From assembly GCF_009906835.1 (NCBI RefSeq), contig NZ_CP047652.1, positions 257,001 to 321,000 on the forward strand: a stretch of DNA of 64,000 nucleotides. The letters run 5' to 3'. The notes under the pieces were generated by a model, which ran no database searches, had not been told where the DNA came from, and saw only the letters and a list, made by a program, of their open reading frames with translations. The position numbers and the translations under genes were made by a program. Position 1 is the stretch's first letter; every line of letters begins with the position of its first letter. Source of the DNA: Aristophania vespae. GTDB taxonomy: Bacteria > Pseudomonadota > Alphaproteobacteria > Acetobacterales > Acetobacteraceae. Of the stretch, positions 1 through 9,768 are shown one piece after another.

Positions 1-1
1 T

Positions 2-139
2 GAGCATGGGGATATTATAGAGCGTTCAGATAATGAAGAGCATATAGAGCTTCATGTTCGTCTCACACCGTCCAATCAAGAGCGTTTTATGTGCCAGTTC
101 CTGGCCTGTTCAAGCCAGGAACGTCTTTCAGCTAAGTGA
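2..139 (+). CDS. hflX: Probable GTPase HflX, C-terminal fragment
   Basis: This is the last 45 codons of a plus-strand gene whose body lies before the window. The visible tail runs from an EHGDIIERSD segment into a strand reading HVRLTPSNQERF and ends at TGA (137-139). A '...HG(D/E)xxERxD...LxVRLxPxxxxRF' tail is how HflX ribosome-associated GTPases usually end, so HflX is my best guess from pattern memory only; no G motifs lie inside the window. A strong hairpin follows the stop immediately, so this is the end of its transcript. Any other protein with a similar tail cannot be excluded. Confidence 0.45.
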   Translation, partial: EHGDIIERSDNEEHIELHVRLTPSNQERFMCQFLACSSQERLSAK

Positions 140-141
140 AA

Positions 142-172
142 AAAAGGCCCCATTGGAAGGGGCCTTTTAAAA
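142..172. terminator. Intrinsic terminator between convergent genes
   Basis: A 10-bp perfect stem (142-151 with 159-168) encloses a 7-nt loop. Its A-rich left flank and T-rich right flank let it serve both the plus-strand hflX-like gene and the minus-strand SulP gene. Confidence 0.75.
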
Positions 173-180
173 AACTAAAC

Positions 181-1640
181 CTAATTTTGCGATTGCAAAA
201 CGTCTTCGTCAGACTGATCGGCAATAATGGCATGCTTGGTTTTGTTAAAGCCAATCATTTCTATTTTTTTGCCTCTGCTTCTGAGTTTTTCTATTATTTT
301 TTCCAATTCTTCAACAGATGTAATGTCCCAGAAATGGGCAGAAGAGAGATCAATAATAACTTTTTTTGCTGGGGTGTTATAATCTATCGCTTCACTCAAA
401 AGACTTGCTGAAGCAAAAAAGACCTGCCCTGTAACCTGATAGGTTAGAGTGGCGTCAGTTTCTACTTTCTTGACGTGAATAAGATTTGAAGTGCGCCAGG
501 CAAAGAAAACACCTGAAAGCAACACCCCAACAACCACACCTGCTGCCAGATCATGCGTTAAGACGACGACAAAGACGGTGACAATCATAACCAGGCTTGA
601 GAGCTTGGGATGACGCGTGAGAGCTTTTAAACTACTCCAGGAAAATGTGCTAATTGACACCATAATCATAATGGCAACCAGGGCCGCCATAGGGACTTGA
701 GCAACCCACTTATGCAGCACGACCATTAAGAGTAAGAGAAAAGCGCCAGCCGTGAAGGTGGAAAGCCTTCCTCGCCCCCCATAGCGTAAATTGCCAACTG
801 TCTGACCAATCATGCCGCAGCCAGCAATACCACCAAAGATACCCACAAAAACGTTAGATATGCCCAGTCCTGTGCATTCACGTTGTTTTTCACTATGGGT
901 GTCAGTGAGGTCATCCACCACTGTAGCTGTCATAAGTGATTCTAGCAGCCCTACAGCAGCCATTGCGAGCGCATAGGGAAAGACAATTTCCAGAGTCGTA
1001 AAATTAAGAGGAACGTGGGGAAGTGTGAAATGAGGCAAACCTGTAGGAAGCTCACCTAAATCGGCGACTGTACGGACAGGCATGGGATGAATCATTGTGA
1101 TGGCAGTGAGTATCACAATGCAAATCAGCGGGGAGGGTATAATTTCTGTAAGCTTGGGCAGGAGATAAATGATGATTAGGCCCAGAAAAATGAGCAAATA
1201 AGTATGCCACGTTACCCCAACCATTTGCGGTACTTGAGCAGAAAAAATCAGAATTGCCAATGCATTAACAAAGCCTGTCCTGACTTCGCTTGCTACAAAA
1301 CGCATGACAGCCTGTAAGCGGCATAATCCAAAAAGAATTTGCAATAATCCCGCCATCAAAGTGGCTAAAATCATATAGTTTACGCCGTGATGATGAACGA
1401 GCGGCGCAACGACTAAAGCGACTGACCCAGCAGCCCCGAGATCATACCGGGGCGACCACCAAATATGGCAATAGAAACCGAAATGACAAAAGAGGCGAAA
1501 AGAGAAACAGCAGGAGAAACGCCGGCTATATAGGAAAAAGCAATAACCTCTGGAATAAGGGCAAACGTCCCCACCATGCCCGCGAGTATTTCACGCACCG
1601 GGCGTTGCGTCCATTGCTGGACGTAAACGGAAGCTGACAT
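181..1640 (-). pseudogene. SulP family anion transporter with STAS domain, frameshifted
   Basis: This is a minus-strand SulP (SLC26-like) inner-membrane anion transporter. The N-terminal piece (stop near 1413) carries the first helices, ending in a GGRPGMISG segment. The piece 181-1374 carries the remaining transmembrane helices and a C-terminal cytoplasmic STAS domain (about the last 110 residues, with a VIIDLSSAHFWDITSVEELE core). The two frames join if one G is added to the GGGG run at 1434-1437 (CCCC on the plus strand), which restores a continuous GAAGSVALVVAPLVHHHGVNY stretch. I start at the ATG at 1640, which has a GAGAAGG about 12 nt upstream, rather than the in-frame TTG at 1661. Substrate (sulfate, bicarbonate or other) cannot be told. 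Sequencing error is more likely than true loss. Confidence 0.85.
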
Positions 1641-1853
1641 AAAAACTTTGAACCTTCTCAATTTTAAGGAAAAAGATAGGGTGCGCCGTATTCAGGCCCG
1701 GAGCGGCAATGACACTTTATTTAATAGGCATTTTTGACAAACATGTGAAGCCTGAAGCCCGAGGAGGAACAAAAAATACGTCTAGGAACAAAAAAATATT
1801 AAAAAGGGGCTGGACGAGACGCTCAGGATTATCTAAATCTTCCTCTGCTGTGT

Positions 1854-1930
1854 GGCGGATGTAGCTCAGTTGGTAGAGCGCCGGTTTGTGGTACCGGTGG
1901 TCGCGGGTTCGAGCCCCGTCATTCGCCCCA
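1854..1930 (+). tRNA. tRNA-His (anticodon GTG)
   Basis: A complete cloverleaf. The acceptor stem pairs 1855-1861 with 1920-1926. The extra G at 1854 faces the discriminator C, the hallmark of tRNA-His. The anticodon loop reads TTGTGGT (anticodon GTG), the T-loop GGTTCGAGCC is canonical, and CCA is encoded at 1928-1930. Confidence 0.95.
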
Positions 1931-1982
1931 GCAGTTTTCCCCTCAAATTTATTTACCTTAATCTCCTGGTGAGATGCGCTTT

Positions 1983-3536
1983 TTATCGCGCATTTACCGA
2001 GGTGACATGAAGGGAATCTATAATATTCTCCGCAGATGCTGTAGGTGAGAGCTTGCTAAAGATAGCAGGAGATATGTTTCCCAAACTGATACTTAAAGTG
2101 CGATCACGAGGATCAGTCCAGAAATCTGCTAGTGGGCTGATAAAGGAACGCACTTCGGCTAGCTTATCTAAGTTGTGAATAATATCTTCACGCAGACTTT
2201 CACGCGTTTCCAAAGGCTCAAGCTGCTGTGCAAAAGCAAGCCCCAAATCTATAAAATGGTCACCATGCATCGTAATGATTGTATTATTAAATTCGGTGGC
2301 CTGTGCAAAAGAGCGTGTTAATCCAGTCTTTTTATAAAGTGGATTATAATCTGGGTAGTTATAGTGGCTGTTAAGCGTCAAATTACCAATATTATTTAAA
2401 GACAAACGTGCAGTAGCATCACCTTGCCACAGATTATTTTCACGGTGATTTTGTAATGTAAGGCGTAAAGTGCTTTGTGATCCATTAACTGAAAATGGCA
2501 GGTTAAATTTCTGTGTAGGCCGGAAATGGAAGCCTTTAAGAAGGGCCTCTGTGCGGATACCGTTATTATCGTCTCTACGTGAGATAGAAAGTGAGTCTAG
2601 CCGTGTGCTATTTTGTACCGAGTCCTTGTTAAAAGCTAATTTTAAATCATTAACACTAAGATAGCCTGTGTTGAGCCATGGTAAATCTAATGGCCTTTCC
2701 CAGAAAATCCTGGTGATCTGTGAATCACCTTTGAAAGGGCGCTTCAAAAGATGTGGCGTTCCTTCTCTAGCTTCTAGATAAGAGAGGCTAAGCGTGGCTG
2801 GTAAAGGTGTTTTGGCATTTTTCCCCTTGGGGAAAAGAAGAGCACTCGCAAATGTTGTTCCAAATGAATTCAGATCATTTTTGCTTAGATTGATCCCTAA
2901 AGAAAGATTTTTCAGCATGCCGTAAACACGCTTTCCGTGGCCGTAACCTTCTAAAGTTAGGGACTCGGTATGAGCTTCACGAATCGTTAAGTTATTATAA
3001 GATGTTTCAATAGCTTTAGGGAAAAGAAGATTAAGTGCTTCTATATGAGTACGCGAAAAACGTAGGGAAGTCAGGTTTTCTGGATTAAAGGTCAGGATCA
3101 TTGCTAAAGAGCGCATGCTGTTAGCTGTGAGATCAGACCCTTTTATGATGCCTGGAGCCGCAGGAATCAAAAGATGTCTAAATATAATTTTCTTTATATC
3201 AAGTTGTAATTTGGGTGTTTTATAGCCGGTATTTTTTAATAGAAGGCTTGAGAGAGTTAGCCTGCCTCCCGGTAAAAACTGTGGATGACCTAAACGTATG
3301 AGTTTGGCATGAAAAGAGCTGGAGCCGTTTTTAAATGTGACATCATGTAAAGTGACGCCTCTAACTAAAAACGCAGGACTTGCCGAACGATAGGTAAAAA
3401 CAGTGCCTTTAGGAAGGGCTGCCTGAAAGCGCTCAACAGCATGCTCCAACTCTAGGCTGGCATGGCGATAAATGCCCATGCCGGCTATGGCAAACACCAG
3501 GGCAATCAGACATAGAGCGAGCCAAGGTCTTTTCAC
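1983..3536 (-). CDS. Membrane-anchored protein of unknown function (AsmA/DUF2125-like architecture)
   Basis: About 517 residues. There is one N-terminal membrane segment (roughly residues 5-25, WLALCLIALVFAIAGMGIY) and the rest is predicted periplasmic. The body is a long series of beta-rich stretches of the type seen in AsmA-, YdgA- and DUF2125-like envelope proteins, with phrases such as 'PGGRLTLSSLLL' and 'NIGNLTLNSHYNYPDY'. I do not recognise a catalytic motif. I start at the GTG at 3536, which has GGGAG about 8 nt upstream and puts the membrane anchor at the N-terminus. An in-frame ATG at 3602 would add 22 polar residues ahead of the anchor. It is a single gene, convergent with tRNA-His and divergent from rplM. 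Function unknown. Confidence 0.7.
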   Translation of the reverse strand: MKRPWLALCLIALVFAIAGMGIYRHASLELEHAVERFQAALPKGTVFTYRSASPAFLVRGVTLHDVTFKNGSSSFHAKLIRLGHPQFLPGGRLTLSSLLLKNTGYKTPKLQLDIKKIIFRHLLIPAAPGIIKGSDLTANSMRSLAMILTFNPENLTSLRFSRTHIEALNLLFPKAIETSYNNLTIREAHTESLTLEGYGHGKRVYGMLKNLSLGINLSKNDLNSFGTTFASALLFPKGKNAKTPLPATLSLSYLEAREGTPHLLKRPFKGDSQITRIFWERPLDLPWLNTGYLSVNDLKLAFNKDSVQNSTRLDSLSISRRDDNNGIRTEALLKGFHFRPTQKFNLPFSVNGSQSTLRLTLQNHRENNLWQGDATARLSLNNIGNLTLNSHYNYPDYNPLYKKTGLTRSFAQATEFNNTIITMHGDHFIDLGLAFAQQLEPLETRESLREDIIHNLDKLAEVRSFISPLADFWTDPRDRTLSISLGNISPAIFSKLSPTASAENIIDSLHVTSVNAR

Positions 3537-3602
3537 AGAGTTTTCTCCCGAACTTATCTCTATCTGATAAAGAAAGTTTAACCAAAAATGATCATAGACC
3601 AA

Positions 3603-3914
3603 ATATCATTACCGAATCCTGCCTAAGGTCGGCAAGTTTTTCGGTTTTTTTTAGGTATAAAGATAAAATTTATTGTGTGGTATAATGATACCACAAGTAG
3701 TTATTTGTTGAAGAACTGCCAAAAAATTAGTGCTGCTTTTAGAAAAAAGACTTGACGTGCCTCTTGCTTATAGCGATAACACGCCAACTTATACCAATCT
3801 CATAGTTTGGTTTTCTCCCTCTTCTTAATGTTGCATGGGTCAAAGCTAGCTTGAGGTGGGATTCTTTCCTGGTGCGGCGATGAGCGCAGCACCGCTAGAC
3901 CGGAAATGTCACTA
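3603..3914. promoter_or_regulatory. Divergent intergenic region upstream of rplM, with promoter and palindrome
   Basis: No gene is seen here. A sigma70-like promoter for rplM-rpsI is suggested by TTGACG at 3752-3757 and GATAAC at 3775-3780, 17 bp apart. An 8-bp inverted repeat with a 4-nt centre (TGTGGTAT...ATACCACA, 3676-3695) could be a repressor operator. Just before rplM, a hairpin with GGTGC/GCACC arms (about 3872-3894) lies in the leader RNA and could belong to autoregulation by L13, as in other bacteria. All of this is inferred from sequence shape. Confidence 0.45.
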
Positions 3915-4388
3915 ATGAAGACCACACTTTCGCTGAAACCTGCGGAGGTAACAAGGAATTGGATTTTGATCGACGCCGAAGGGCTCGTTCTAGGTCGCCT
4001 TGCAACGATTATTGCTAATCGACTCCGTGGTAAACATAAGCCTCAATTCACGCCACATGTTGATTGTGGTGATGCAGTTGTTGTTATTAACGCTGACAAA
4101 ATTGCCCTTACAGGCAATAAAGTTGGCCAAAAGCTCTTTCATTATCACACAGGTCATCCTGGTGGTATTAAAGAACGCAGCATCACACAGCGTCTGGAAG
4201 GTAAAAATCCAGGTCACGTTGTGATGAAAGCGGTTGAGCGTATGATTACGCGCGGCCCGCTTCAACGCGCTCAGATGAAGCATCTTTATATCTACGCTGG
4301 TACAGAGCACCCCCATGGTGGTCAAAACCCTGTGAAGCTAGATGTTGCGGCTCTGAACCGTAAGAATACCTTGAACAGCAAGTCGTAA
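3915..4388 (+). CDS. rplM: 50S ribosomal protein L13
   Basis: This large-subunit protein binds 23S rRNA early in assembly. The sequence is full length (157 aa from this start) and has the L13 hallmarks: [16 protein letters not shown] near the N-terminus, an [18 protein letters not shown] block, the HTGHPGGIK turn, and a C-terminal [16 protein letters not shown]. The family usually begins MKTTxSLKP, so I prefer the ATG at 3915, with GGA about 10 nt upstream. An in-frame ATG at 3906 would add MSL. rpsI follows 10 nt after the stop, the conserved rplM-rpsI operon. Confidence 0.97.
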   Translation: MKTTLSLKPAEVTRNWILIDAEGLVLGRLATIIANRLRGKHKPQFTPHVDCGDAVVVINADKIALTGNKVGQKLFHYHTGHPGGIKERSITQRLEGKNPGHVVMKAVERMITRGPLQRAQMKHLYIYAGTEHPHGGQNPVKLDVAALNRKNTLNSKS

Positions 4389-4398
4389 GGCCTGTATC

Positions 4399-4902
4399 AT
4401 GTCAGAAACTCAAGAGCGCCTCGTCGCCGAGCGTACCGGCACGCTGCAGGATCTCGCTAGCGTTGCTCCCGTTACCACGAATGCTGCACCCGTTTATGAA
4501 GCAAAGCGTGACGCCCAAGGGCGTTCCTATGCAACTGGACGTCGTAAAGATGCAGTAGCTCGTGTATGGCTCAAGCCAGGTAAAGGCGATATTATCGTCA
4601 ATGGCCGTTCCGTAACGACTTATTTTGCACGTCCTGTGCTTCGTATGCTGATCACTCAGCCATTCTTGGTTGTTGATCGCTATAACCAGTTCGACATTTA
4701 CTGCACCGTAAAAGGTGGTGGACTTTCTGGTCAGGCTGGTGCCGTGCGTCACGGTATTTCACGTGCTCTTACTCATTATGAGCCAGAACTTCGCCCTGTT
4801 CTTAAAGCGGCTGGGTTCCTTACACGTGATAGCCGTGTTGTTGAGCGTAAAAAATACGGTAAAGCAAAAGCACGTCGTTCCTTCCAGTTCTCAAAACGTT
4901 AA
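4399..4902 (+). CDS. rpsI: 30S ribosomal protein S9
   Basis: S9 of 167 aa. An alphaproteobacterial N-terminal extension of about 45 residues precedes the conserved core, which starts at [20 protein letters not shown]. The core includes a [21 protein letters not shown] block, and the protein ends in the universal basic tail [11 protein letters not shown], which reaches into the ribosomal P site. It is the second gene of the rplM operon and is followed by a strong intrinsic terminator. Confidence 0.97.
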   Translation: MSETQERLVAERTGTLQDLASVAPVTTNAAPVYEAKRDAQGRSYATGRRKDAVARVWLKPGKGDIIVNGRSVTTYFARPVLRMLITQPFLVVDRYNQFDIYCTVKGGGLSGQAGAVRHGISRALTHYEPELRPVLKAAGFLTRDSRVVERKKYGKAKARRSFQFSKR

Positions 4903-4936
4903 TCCTAGACGTTTTGGCGGATTGTTACGCTTATGG

Positions 4937-4970
4937 AGAACCCTGGAGGCAAATAGTCTCCGGGGTTTTT
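4937..4970 (+). terminator. Terminator of rplM-rpsI
   Basis: A stem of about 10 bp (4939-4948 with 4958-4967, one G-T pair) is followed by a run of T, 35 nt after the rpsI stop. Confidence 0.8.
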
Positions 4971-5197
4971 CTTTAAGCCAGACATATTATTGTTTTATTC
5001 GATGGCTAAATGTCGTGGTGTAATTTTATTAGTTAAAAAGACGATTATTTGATATATTTGACAAGATATTATTGCTAATTCCTTATAGATTCTTTCAAAA
5101 TTTTATGACTAATATCCTAAAATAGGGTTTCCCAATAAAAGAACCTATGTCAGGGTAGAGAAAATACGAGTGTTACATTTCTGGGAAAGCTGGCCTC

Positions 5198-6280
5198 ATG
5201 ACACAATTCACTTTTGAAAAAACACCTAATCCAATCTCGCAAGAACGCCGTCAAGCTTTATTGCAAGATCCAAAATTTGGCCGTGTCTTTACCGATCATA
5301 TGGCTGTTATTCGTTATAATGATGAAAAAGGATGGCATGATGCAAAGGTAACGCCGCGCCAGCCACTGCCTATTGATCCAGCATCTACCGTTTTGCATTA
5401 TGGGCAGGAAATTTTTGAGGGCCTGAAAGCTTATCGTGGTGAAGATGGTCGCCCGCTGCTTTTTCGCCCTCAAGCCAATGCTGCCCGCTTTGCAGCATCT
5501 GCTCGGCGGCTTGCTATGGCAGAATTGCCAGAAAATCTCTTTTTGGGTGCTATTGAGGCCCTGTTGAAATTAGATCATGAATGGATTCCCTCTGGGGAAG
5601 GGCAAAGCCTTTATTTGCGTCCTTTCATGATCGCAAATGAAGTCTTTCTTGGAGTAAAGCCGGCAACCGAATATCTCTTTGTACTTTTAGCCTGTCCTGT
5701 AGGGGCCTATTTTGGTTCGGGTTGTGTACCGGTCTGGGTGACCGAAACATATAGCCGCGCCGCACCAGGCGGTACAGGAGAAGCGAAATGTGGTGGTAAT
5801 TACGCTGCAAGCCTTGTTGCGCAAATGGAAGCCAAGGAAAAAGGCTGCGAGCAGGTGCTTTTCCTTGATGCCGTTGAAAAGCGTTATATTGATGAAATGG
5901 GCGGCATGAATGTCATGTTTGTGCGGCGTGACGGTACTGTTGTAACGCCACCTCTAAGCGGCACTATTTTAAGAGGCATTACGCGTGATAGCTTATTGAA
6001 ATTGGGCCGTCATTTAGGAATTTCGATGGTTGAAGAAAAACTATCCATTGATGATGTTTTTGCTCAAGCTCAATCTGGTGAAATTACAGAAGCTTTCGCT
6101 TGTGGAACAGCTGCTGTTATTTCTCCTATTGGAGTTTTGAAACGTCCTTCAGCTATTGCGCAGTTTGGTGATGGAAAAAATCCTGGCCCTGTCACCTTGC
6201 GTTTGCGCGAGGCGCTTACCACGTTGCAACGTGGCCAGTCAGAAGATCCTTTTGGTTGGCGTTATAGCGTTACCCTCTAA
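5198..6280 (+). CDS. ilvE: Branched-chain amino acid aminotransferase
   Basis: PLP-dependent class IV aminotransferase that carries out the last step of leucine, isoleucine and valine synthesis, using glutamate as donor. At 360 aa it is the length of the type II (ilvE/BCAT) group. Visible hallmarks are HYGQEIFEGLKAYR (about residues 67-80), the PLP-lysine motif K-C-G-G-N-Y-A with Lys197, the EMGGMNVMFV block near 231-240, and the late TEAFACGTAAVISPIG motif that holds the cofactor phosphate. It is transcribed alone, about 300 nt after the rpsI terminator. A small membrane protein gene follows 17 nt downstream and may share its message. Confidence 0.95.
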   Translation: MTQFTFEKTPNPISQERRQALLQDPKFGRVFTDHMAVIRYNDEKGWHDAKVTPRQPLPIDPASTVLHYGQEIFEGLKAYRGEDGRPLLFRPQANAARFAASARRLAMAELPENLFLGAIEALLKLDHEWIPSGEGQSLYLRPFMIANEVFLGVKPATEYLFVLLACPVGAYFGSGCVPVWVTETYSRAAPGGTGEAKCGGNYAASLVAQMEAKEKGCEQVLFLDAVEKRYIDEMGGMNVMFVRRDGTVVTPPLSGTILRGITRDSLLKLGRHLGISMVEEKLSIDDVFAQAQSGEITEAFACGTAAVISPIGVLKRPSAIAQFGDGKNPGPVTLRLREALTTLQRGQSEDPFGWRYSVTL

Positions 6281-6297
6281 TATTAGCGAGAAAAGCC

Positions 6298-6600
6298 GTG
6301 GCGCGATCTGTACTTATTCGTAACACAACTTCGGGAATTACCCGTGAAGGATATGTCGGCTTTAGCTGGACTTATCTTTTTTTCGGATTTCTTGTCCCAC
6401 TTTTTCGTGGGGAAATTGCTATAGCGGCTTTTCACGCTATTTTGACGTTTTTAACAGGCGGGTTGTGGCAGATATTATACTGTTTTTTCTATAATCGCCA
6501 TTATATGACACGTATGTTGTCTCATGAGGGTTATGTCTTGGCTGACACGCCAGAGCGTAATCAGATGGCCGCCTGGCAGCTCAACATCACCCAACTTTGA
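6298..6600 (+). CDS. Small membrane protein of unknown function
   Basis: A 100-aa protein starting with GTG, 17 nt after ilvE. It has two hydrophobic segments: FVGFSWTYLFFGFLVPLF-like (about 21-38) and a second at about 42-65. The residues between and after them (RGEIAIAAFHA, YNRHYMTRMLSHEGY) are polar. The pattern resembles short DUF2628/HrgC-type inner-membrane proteins, where a cytosolic end is joined to a paired hairpin, but this is a weak resemblance. Co-transcription with ilvE is likely from spacing alone. Function unknown. Confidence 0.7.
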   Translation: MARSVLIRNTTSGITREGYVGFSWTYLFFGFLVPLFRGEIAIAAFHAILTFLTGGLWQILYCFFYNRHYMTRMLSHEGYVLADTPERNQMAAWQLNITQL

Positions 6601-6619
6601 TTCTTAATGGGGGTAGGCT

Positions 6620-7373
6620 CTAGGGAGCGGCCCCTTTTTGAGAATAAAACTCTTCTAGCCGCTTTTCTAAGCGGCTTTTTAGTGCCAGGTCGGATGGAAG
6701 ATCAGGATTTGAAAGCTCTTTTTTCATAGCCAGAAGAATATCTATTGTGGCTGTCTCAACAGCTTTATGCCACCAATAAAGGGCTTCTTTGGAACGCTGG
6801 AGACTTACTAGAGCTGTGGCGTAATTATGCTGCCCTCTATAATCTCCCCCTCGGCAGAACGTTTATACCACTCTAAAGCAGCTTGAGGGTTGCGGGGTGT
6901 TTCCCATCCTTCTTCTATAAAACGTGCAAGAAGATTCATAGATTTTGCATGACCTTGTAGAGCTGCTTTTCGAAATAAAAGATAAGCATCAGCACGGTTT
7001 GCTTGGATACCCAAACCACGTAAGGTCATAATCCCAAGATTATAACAGCCCCATAAATCACCTAGTTGAGCAGCTTTTTGGTAGTAAGAGACAGCCTGAG
7101 AAAGTTCACGGTCACATCCCCATCCAAAATGAGAACAACGCCCTAACATATTATAAGCCGGTCCATATTGCGCTTGAGCCGCAATTAAAAACCAGGAGCG
7201 TGCCTGTTCATGGTCTGGTTTAAGATAGGTGCTGTTAAGAAGTATTTTCCCCATAAAACTTGCTCAAGAGCATGCCCATTAGCCGCTTTTTGATAAATTT
7301 CAGCTATGTCGGGGGGGAGTGCAGGAACGGAATTCCTGGAAAGAACCCGCTGTAAGAGGGTAAGTCCTATCAT
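6620..7373 (-). pseudogene. Sel1-repeat (SLR) protein, two frameshifts
   Basis: A minus-strand tandem-helix repeat protein. Sel1-like units are visible as 'A..YQKAANGHALEQ', 'AVSYYQKAAQLGDLWGCYNLG', 'ADAYLLFRKAALQGHAKSMNLLA' and 'AALEWYKRSAEGG'. Three reading frames must be joined: one added G in the GGGG at 7249-7252 and one in the GGGGG at 6846-6850 give a continuous protein of about 250 residues ending at 6620. The tail reads ...EALYWWHKAVETA and closes with FYSQKGAAP. I choose the ATG at 7373; an upstream GTG would lie inside the adjacent tRNA. Sel1 proteins usually act as adaptors, and the partner is unknown. Confidence 0.75.
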
Positions 7374-7402
7374 GGTACAGACCCTATATAAAATTTCTTG
7401 AG

Positions 7403-7488
7403 TGGTGCGCACTGCGGGACTTGAACCCGCACGCTCTTACGAACCCGAGATTTTAAGTCTCGTGCGTCTACCATTCCGCCAAGCGCGC
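7403..7488 (-). tRNA. tRNA-Leu (anticodon TAA)
   Basis: On the minus strand the 86-nt gene begins GCGCGCTTGGCGGAATGG. It has a long variable arm typical of class II tRNAs, an anticodon loop around ACTTAAAAT (anticodon TAA), a GGTTCAAGTCC T-loop, and an encoded CCA at 7403-7405. The 7-bp acceptor stem closes with one G-T pair. Confidence 0.95.
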
Positions 7489-7565
7489 TACCTGGGGAGG
7501 CTTATAGACTATTTATAGTTTCATGGGAAGTAGGGGATGCATTAATTTTACGTTCAAAGCCAATA

Positions 7566-8237
7566 TTAAATGATACTGAGCAAAACTGGACCATGCACTT
7601 TAAGCCAATTTTCAGCCGAAACGCGTCCTTCTTTCCCCTGAGGGCAATATTGATCAACTAATGACCAAAACTCAGAACCATGGTTAAAATATTTTAAATG
7701 AGCAAGTTCATGAATAATGACATAGTCCCGAATATTAGCCGGAGCTAATAAAAGACGCCAGTTAAGCATAAGACGGCCTTGTCTAGTGCAACTTCCCCAG
7801 CGGCTACGCACATCTCGTAATGCAAGAGTGCTTGGAAAGAGGGCCATGTTTTGACTATAAATTTTAACAAAAGGCGTTATGCGCTCTATTGCCAAGCGCC
7901 TTAGGAAATCTTTCAAACGCCGTTCATGATGTTCTGCATTTCCACTTATATGGATGCCAGACTCATCGAGCCAAACGCCTCTTTTTGCATTGGGTTCAGT
8001 AAAAAGGGGTATATTTATGCCCTCAATTAAAATTGACCTAGCATCCAGAGCCTTAAGAGGAAGCTCTTCAAAGGCTCGTCTCACCCAAAGAGACTGGCTA
8101 TGTAAAAAGGCAAGTCCTTCTTTTTTACTGATGCGTGGCGGTAAAGTGATAATGACGGCCCGCTTTGCAGGATCAACCCGCAGAGAGAGCCGCCTTGCCC
8201 GAGAATTTTTTCGCCAGATCAGAGGTGGTGATAGCAT
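7566..8237 (-). CDS. YgjP/SprT-like M48 family metallopeptidase
   Basis: A 223-aa protein of the YgjP (DUF45) zinc-peptidase family. The gluzincin site HELAHLKYFNHGSEFW lies about residues 175-190: two zinc histidines and the catalytic glutamate in HELAH, and a third histidine in the NHGSEFW part. It is preceded by the family signature RSRWGSC around residues 144-150. No signal peptide, so cytoplasmic. It is the last gene of a minus-strand run behind a periplasmic binding protein gene and ycgN, 27 nt after the latter. The substrate is not known for this family. Confidence 0.85.
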   Translation of the reverse strand: MLSPPLIWRKNSRARRLSLRVDPAKRAVIITLPPRISKKEGLAFLHSQSLWVRRAFEELPLKALDARSILIEGINIPLFTEPNAKRGVWLDESGIHISGNAEHHERRLKDFLRRLAIERITPFVKIYSQNMALFPSTLALRDVRSRWGSCTRQGRLMLNWRLLLAPANIRDYVIIHELAHLKYFNHGSEFWSLVDQYCPQGKEGRVSAENWLKVHGPVLLSII

Positions 8238-8264
8238 ATAATGGCAAATATTTGAGAAAAGGCG

Positions 8265-8735
8265 TTACTCTTGCACTTTGGCCGTTTCGGGCCATTTTCC
8301 GGGCCAGTCAGTGATATAATCTTCTATGATATCGACATAACGCTCATTAATAAAACGTTGTCTTACCGAAGCGCCTGACTCGTGAATAGTGTCAAAAGAC
8401 CCACTAACGAGTGGGTGCCATTTTGGTAGATCAAATCCATCTCTTAATAAGCGATAAGCGCAACTGGCGGGAAGCCAATCCGTTTCTTCTAAAAGTTCTG
8501 GAGTAAGTGTGATGCAATCCCGTATACGCTTATGACGTTTCTCATAATCCTTACAACGGCATGTCTCTTTATCAAGCAGGCGGCACCCAACATTTGTCCA
8601 TAAAATTTCGTCTGTCTCATCTTCACGAAATTTATGCAAACAACAGCGTCCGCACCCGTCACATAGAGATTCCCATTGTTCTCTGGTCATGTCTTTTAGG
8701 GAAGTTGTTTTCCAAAAAGGAATTTTTTCGGTCAT
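8265..8735 (-). CDS. YcgN family cysteine cluster protein
   Basis: A 156-aa member of the UPF0260/YcgN family. The defining cysteines are visible as [11 protein letters not shown] (about residues 26-36), then a cysteine in the TNVGCRLLD segment and the CRCKDYEKR stretch, and later SCAYR. Such CxxCxxCC clusters usually bind zinc or an Fe-S centre; the role is not established. The gene starts 4 nt after the stop of the upstream binding-protein gene, so the two are very likely co-transcribed. Length and C-terminal [12 protein letters not shown] are typical of the family. Confidence 0.88.
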   Translation of the reverse strand: MTEKIPFWKTTSLKDMTREQWESLCDGCGRCCLHKFREDETDEILWTNVGCRLLDKETCRCKDYEKRHKRIRDCITLTPELLEETDWLPASCAYRLLRDGFDLPKWHPLVSGSFDTIHESGASVRQRFINERYVDIIEDYITDWPGKWPETAKVQE

Positions 8736-8739
8736 AAAT

Positions 8740-9768
8740 TTAATGTCTTAGGTGAGTCGGGGCTGTGATCGGCTTAAAATCCGAAAAGTCAGATTTCAAC
8801 CATTTTTTAAAAAGGGGTTCCAGTGTAGGACCATGGGCCATCCAAAACCTATCATCAATAAATAAACTAGATGCTGGTAATTTTTTTGGCAGGGACGATA
8901 AATGTGGTTCTGAGGTGTCAAGACTTTCTTCAATGAGTTTTATCCGATTTTTAGACAAATAAGAGGGGACACCCCAATAGCGTCTAGAATAAAAAGAATA
9001 CTCAAGTTCTGGGACAAAATATAAGTTTTTATGTTTTTTGTCATGGGGTGGAAGGGTACTTAAAGGTGCAACGCCAAAAATTATACTTTTTGAAAGCAAA
9101 AGCTCTTTATATTCATTTGGTGTGCGGTACCAAACAATATAGGGCCTGAGCTGTTCTAATAAGTTAAAGGCTCTTTGTAAGCCTTTCTGAGTGGATAGGG
9201 TTGCATATATTTTTGCAGGAGGCACACCATTAGCAAGTAAGGCTGTTTCTAATGTGCCGCGTGCTTGCTGAGGGAATGATCTTTTTCCAGGAAAGCGAAT
9301 AACATCCCATAATGCAGCCCAGTTAGGTGGTTCTACAATTCGTTTTTTATCCCAAATCAAAGCACTTTGAAGATAGCCAGCCGAACGCCCACACTCATTT
9401 TCATGAAAAATTTTCAACCACCCCTGAGCGCATCCAAGTGCAAGATTATTTTCACTTACCATGATGGCATCCCATAAGGGAGGATGACTTAAGCTGCCAT
9501 CATGTAGGGTGGATAAAAGTTCATCCCATGTAATGAAATGGCCCTTAAAGTTATCTGGTATAAAAAGCCAGTTCTTACTCAGTAATGTTTCGGGAACTGC
9601 AAAAACAAGTGGTTTTAAAACTGTATTTTGAGCAAATGCCTGCGGTAAAAAATTACAACTAATGAGTAAAATTGAAGTCGTGAATGCAATAAAAAAAAGA
9701 AAACAGAAGCGTTTAAAATGGTCATAAATGGATTGTAATGAAAGACAACTCACGTGATGGATCACCAT
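8740..9768 (-). CDS. Periplasmic ABC-type substrate-binding-like protein
   Basis: 342 aa with an N-terminal export signal: basic HFKRF, then a [15 protein letters not shown] core, then either a lipobox-like LISC or a signal-peptidase site after AFAQ. The mature part looks like a type II periplasmic binding protein of the spermidine/putrescine or iron class ([17 protein letters not shown] is the typical 'WsDLwdpkykGki' block, followed by [17 protein letters not shown]). No transporter permease or ATPase gene lies nearby, so the partner is unknown. The start is uncertain: no ribosome site stands before the ATG at 9768. It leads an operon with ycgN and the metallopeptidase gene. Confidence 0.65.
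   Translation of the reverse strand: MVIHHVSCLSLQSIYDHFKRFCFLFFIAFTTSILLISCNFLPQAFAQNTVLKPLVFAVPETLLSKNWLFIPDNFKGHFITWDELLSTLHDGSLSHPPLWDAIMVSENNLALGCAQGWLKIFHENECGRSAGYLQSALIWDKKRIVEPPNWAALWDVIRFPGKRSFPQQARGTLETALLANGVPPAKIYATLSTQKGLQRAFNLLEQLRPYIVWYRTPNEYKELLLSKSIIFGVAPLSTLPPHDKKHKNLYFVPELEYSFYSRRYWGVPSYLSKNRIKLIEESLDTSEPHLSSLPKKLPASSLFIDDRFWMAHGPTLEPLFKKWLKSDFSDFKPITAPTHLRH

Noticed and set aside
136-411. 91-codon plus-strand open frame over the SulP gene end
   Set aside because: It lies opposite the STAS domain coding sequence, has a poor composition (Phe/Asn-rich) and runs through the terminator; a shadow frame.
3990-4325. 111-codon minus-strand frame over rplM
   Set aside because: Fully antisense to a conserved ribosomal protein gene; shadow frame.
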